DNA from: Priapulus caudatus
Lineage: Eukaryota; Priapulida; Priapulimorpha; Priapulimorphida; Priapulidae
Direction of reading: 5' to 3'
Length of the DNA stretch: 30,076 nt
NCBI RefSeq assembly: GCF_000485595.1
Contig: NW_014577527.1
Location: 96,604-126,679, forward strand
Part shown: piece after piece, positions 28,829-30,076 of the stretch
Numbering within the stretch: the stretch's first letter is position 1
Layout of the letters: each line of letters begins with the position of its first letter
Notes under the pieces: model-generated
The model's input: only the letters and a program-made list of their open reading frames with translations
What the model was told of the DNA's origin: nothing
The model's database searches: none
Translations under genes and position numbers: made by a program

Positions 28829-29805
28829 ATGGCGGACAAGCGTGCGGTGAGTGGGCTTTTTTCTTTAGCAGTTTTTAGCAACAGTAATAACTTAAACTCA
28901 AATAACTTAAATATCTGAAGTAAAAGCATCAATTTCTTGCTTTAGCTAAGCACATACATATAATGTACCATTTATGTTGTTAACAGTTATTTCATGTAGG
29001 GTTATGTTACATTATGTCTATGTCTGTCTGCTCATGCATCTCTCTTATGTCTCTTGCTCATGCATCTCCGTTAATAAAAACAAGTGTTTATTCCTGCAAT
29101 TTCATAGAGACAGAAGAGAAAGAAACCAGAGGATGTAGCTCGGGAGCATATTCTGGAATGTACCGATGAGTATGGCTTTGAAGAGAAATTTATAAGCTCG
29201 TACAAAGGTACTAATTATATCATATATATGTATATATAGGAATCAACATTGTTTTCTGTCTTTGGTAAAAGTCAGTAGATGACATTGACACAAAGAACTT
29301 TGCAATTACCATTCAAGTTTAAGAAAAGAATAATTTACCCTTTGACAAATACCTAATCTACAATTGAAATATTTCAAGAACAAATTTCAGGATTTCTAGT
29401 TGAGCAATATTCAAAGCATGCTTTTGTGGTAATACCTATTAATTACTATGAACTGCTGACAGTATCTTTATTATTGCTATTCTCTTCAGGTCGGGGTATG
29501 TTTGCAACAGTCACCCGGGAGAAAGGAGAGTTCCTGTTGCACTACAGAGGGAATCTCATTTCAGGTAATAACCTTGAGAAAGTTTAATGCAATCACTCAT
29601 TTTCAGTATTTTGCCAAAAATCCAATTATTTAAAGGTAATCAAGGTATTTAAGGTATTTAAAGTAGTTTTATGTATGGTAAACAGATTTTTATTGTTTTT
29701 ATTTCATAAGAACAAGAAGGATGTGAATTAGAAAGGAACTACCGGGTTGAAAATTCCCAGACTTGTGCCACCGCTCCCATTATCTCAGTAGTAGGGCAAT
29801 CGTAG
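28829..29805 (+). CDS. SET-domain lysine methyltransferase-like gene, 5' part
   Basis: Exon 1 is 28829-28846 (MADKRA, donor GTGAGT, within an AAAATGGCGG YY1-like context). Exon 2 is 29108-29207 (RQKRKKPEDVAREHILECTD, then EYGFEEKFISSYK). Exon 3 is 29490-29564 and completes a Gly codon: GRGMFATVTREKGEFLLHYR then GNLIS. Exon 4 starts at 29711 with EQEGCELERNYR. All phases fit (0, 1, 1). GRG-x-FA followed by a KGEF and a YRGxLIS strand is the opening of a SET domain, closest in feel to KMT5A-type enzymes, which methylate histone or other lysines in the nucleus. From about 29746 the frame enters the direct repeat and stops at 29805. The rest of the domain, including the NH and catalytic Tyr motifs, is missing, so this is probably a truncated duplicate or its true exons lie beyond the window. 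Confidence 0.68.
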
Positions 29806-30076
29806 AACATTGGGTTTGTTTTATATAACAAGGTATCAGGACAGCTATACATCAATAATTAACTGCAAGGAATCGGTGCAAAAATACTAAACGGACAAAT
29901 TTTATTAATTCGACTATACTGCAGTCAAATGGTTTCAACATTTTGTGTACCCTTGTAAGGCTGGCTCTTCTTTATCTCATCTATTGATATATATGTTAGT
30001 GTTCATCATTCTTACCAATAGCATTTTCACCTGATATTTGAAAAGGTAAGGTAACGCCAACACACTGTGTCTGGTC
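29746..30076 (+). repeat. Direct repeat beside the SET gene copies, right copy
   Basis: Second copy of 27114-27410. It begins inside the last open exon of the plus SET gene and runs to the window end. Confidence 0.8.

Overview
This window is animal nuclear DNA dominated by transposable elements and repeats. The evidence is small phase-consistent exons with GT-AG introns, TE families typical of animals (a PIF/Harbinger element with a Myb/MADF accessory gene, a Mag-like Ty3/gypsy element with very short LTRs, hAT-type miniature elements, a ZNF862-like hAT-derived gene), abundant TACATGTA/TATA microsatellite, and short introns of about 120 to 550 bases. A marine invertebrate such as a sponge or cnidarian is my best guess, but the sequence does not settle it. 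There are ten N bases at 19380-19389. Repeat copies differ by many single-base indels, so some frameshifts may be assembly error rather than biology.

Layout. 1-1100: AT-rich DNA without a gene. 1112-3305: broken parts of a hAT-transposase-derived (ZNF862-like) gene. 3306-12294: one PIF/Harbinger element with matching ends and a TTA target duplication, sitting in that gene. Its accessory gene has its intron split by a hAT-type miniature element (4609-10758), which in turn holds a whole but decayed Mag-like gypsy retrotransposon (4741-10223). All three insertions have target duplications I can read, so their order is fixed. 12295-19379: a dispersed repeat (three copies in the window), a 550-base purine-rich tract, microsatellites, a short minisatellite and about 5 kb that I cannot assign. 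19390-23200: a long imperfect palindrome. 23250-24369: an inverted second copy of the Harbinger end plus its flank. 24370-25100: a tandem repeat of about 200-250 bases.

25245-30076: the most gene-like part. It holds a possible minus-strand gene (exons near 25.3 and 25.8 kb), a four-exon plus-strand gene of unknown family with one in-frame stop (25997-26664), and a SET-domain methyltransferase-like gene present twice head to head: a decayed minus copy (27415-28033) and a better plus copy (28829-29805). The plus copy's first exon region is tandemly duplicated, and both copies are flanked by a direct repeat (27114 and 29746).

No CRISPR array, rRNA or convincing tRNA was seen. The coding parts do not form a pathway: three are TE genes and the others are separate, partly broken host-like genes.
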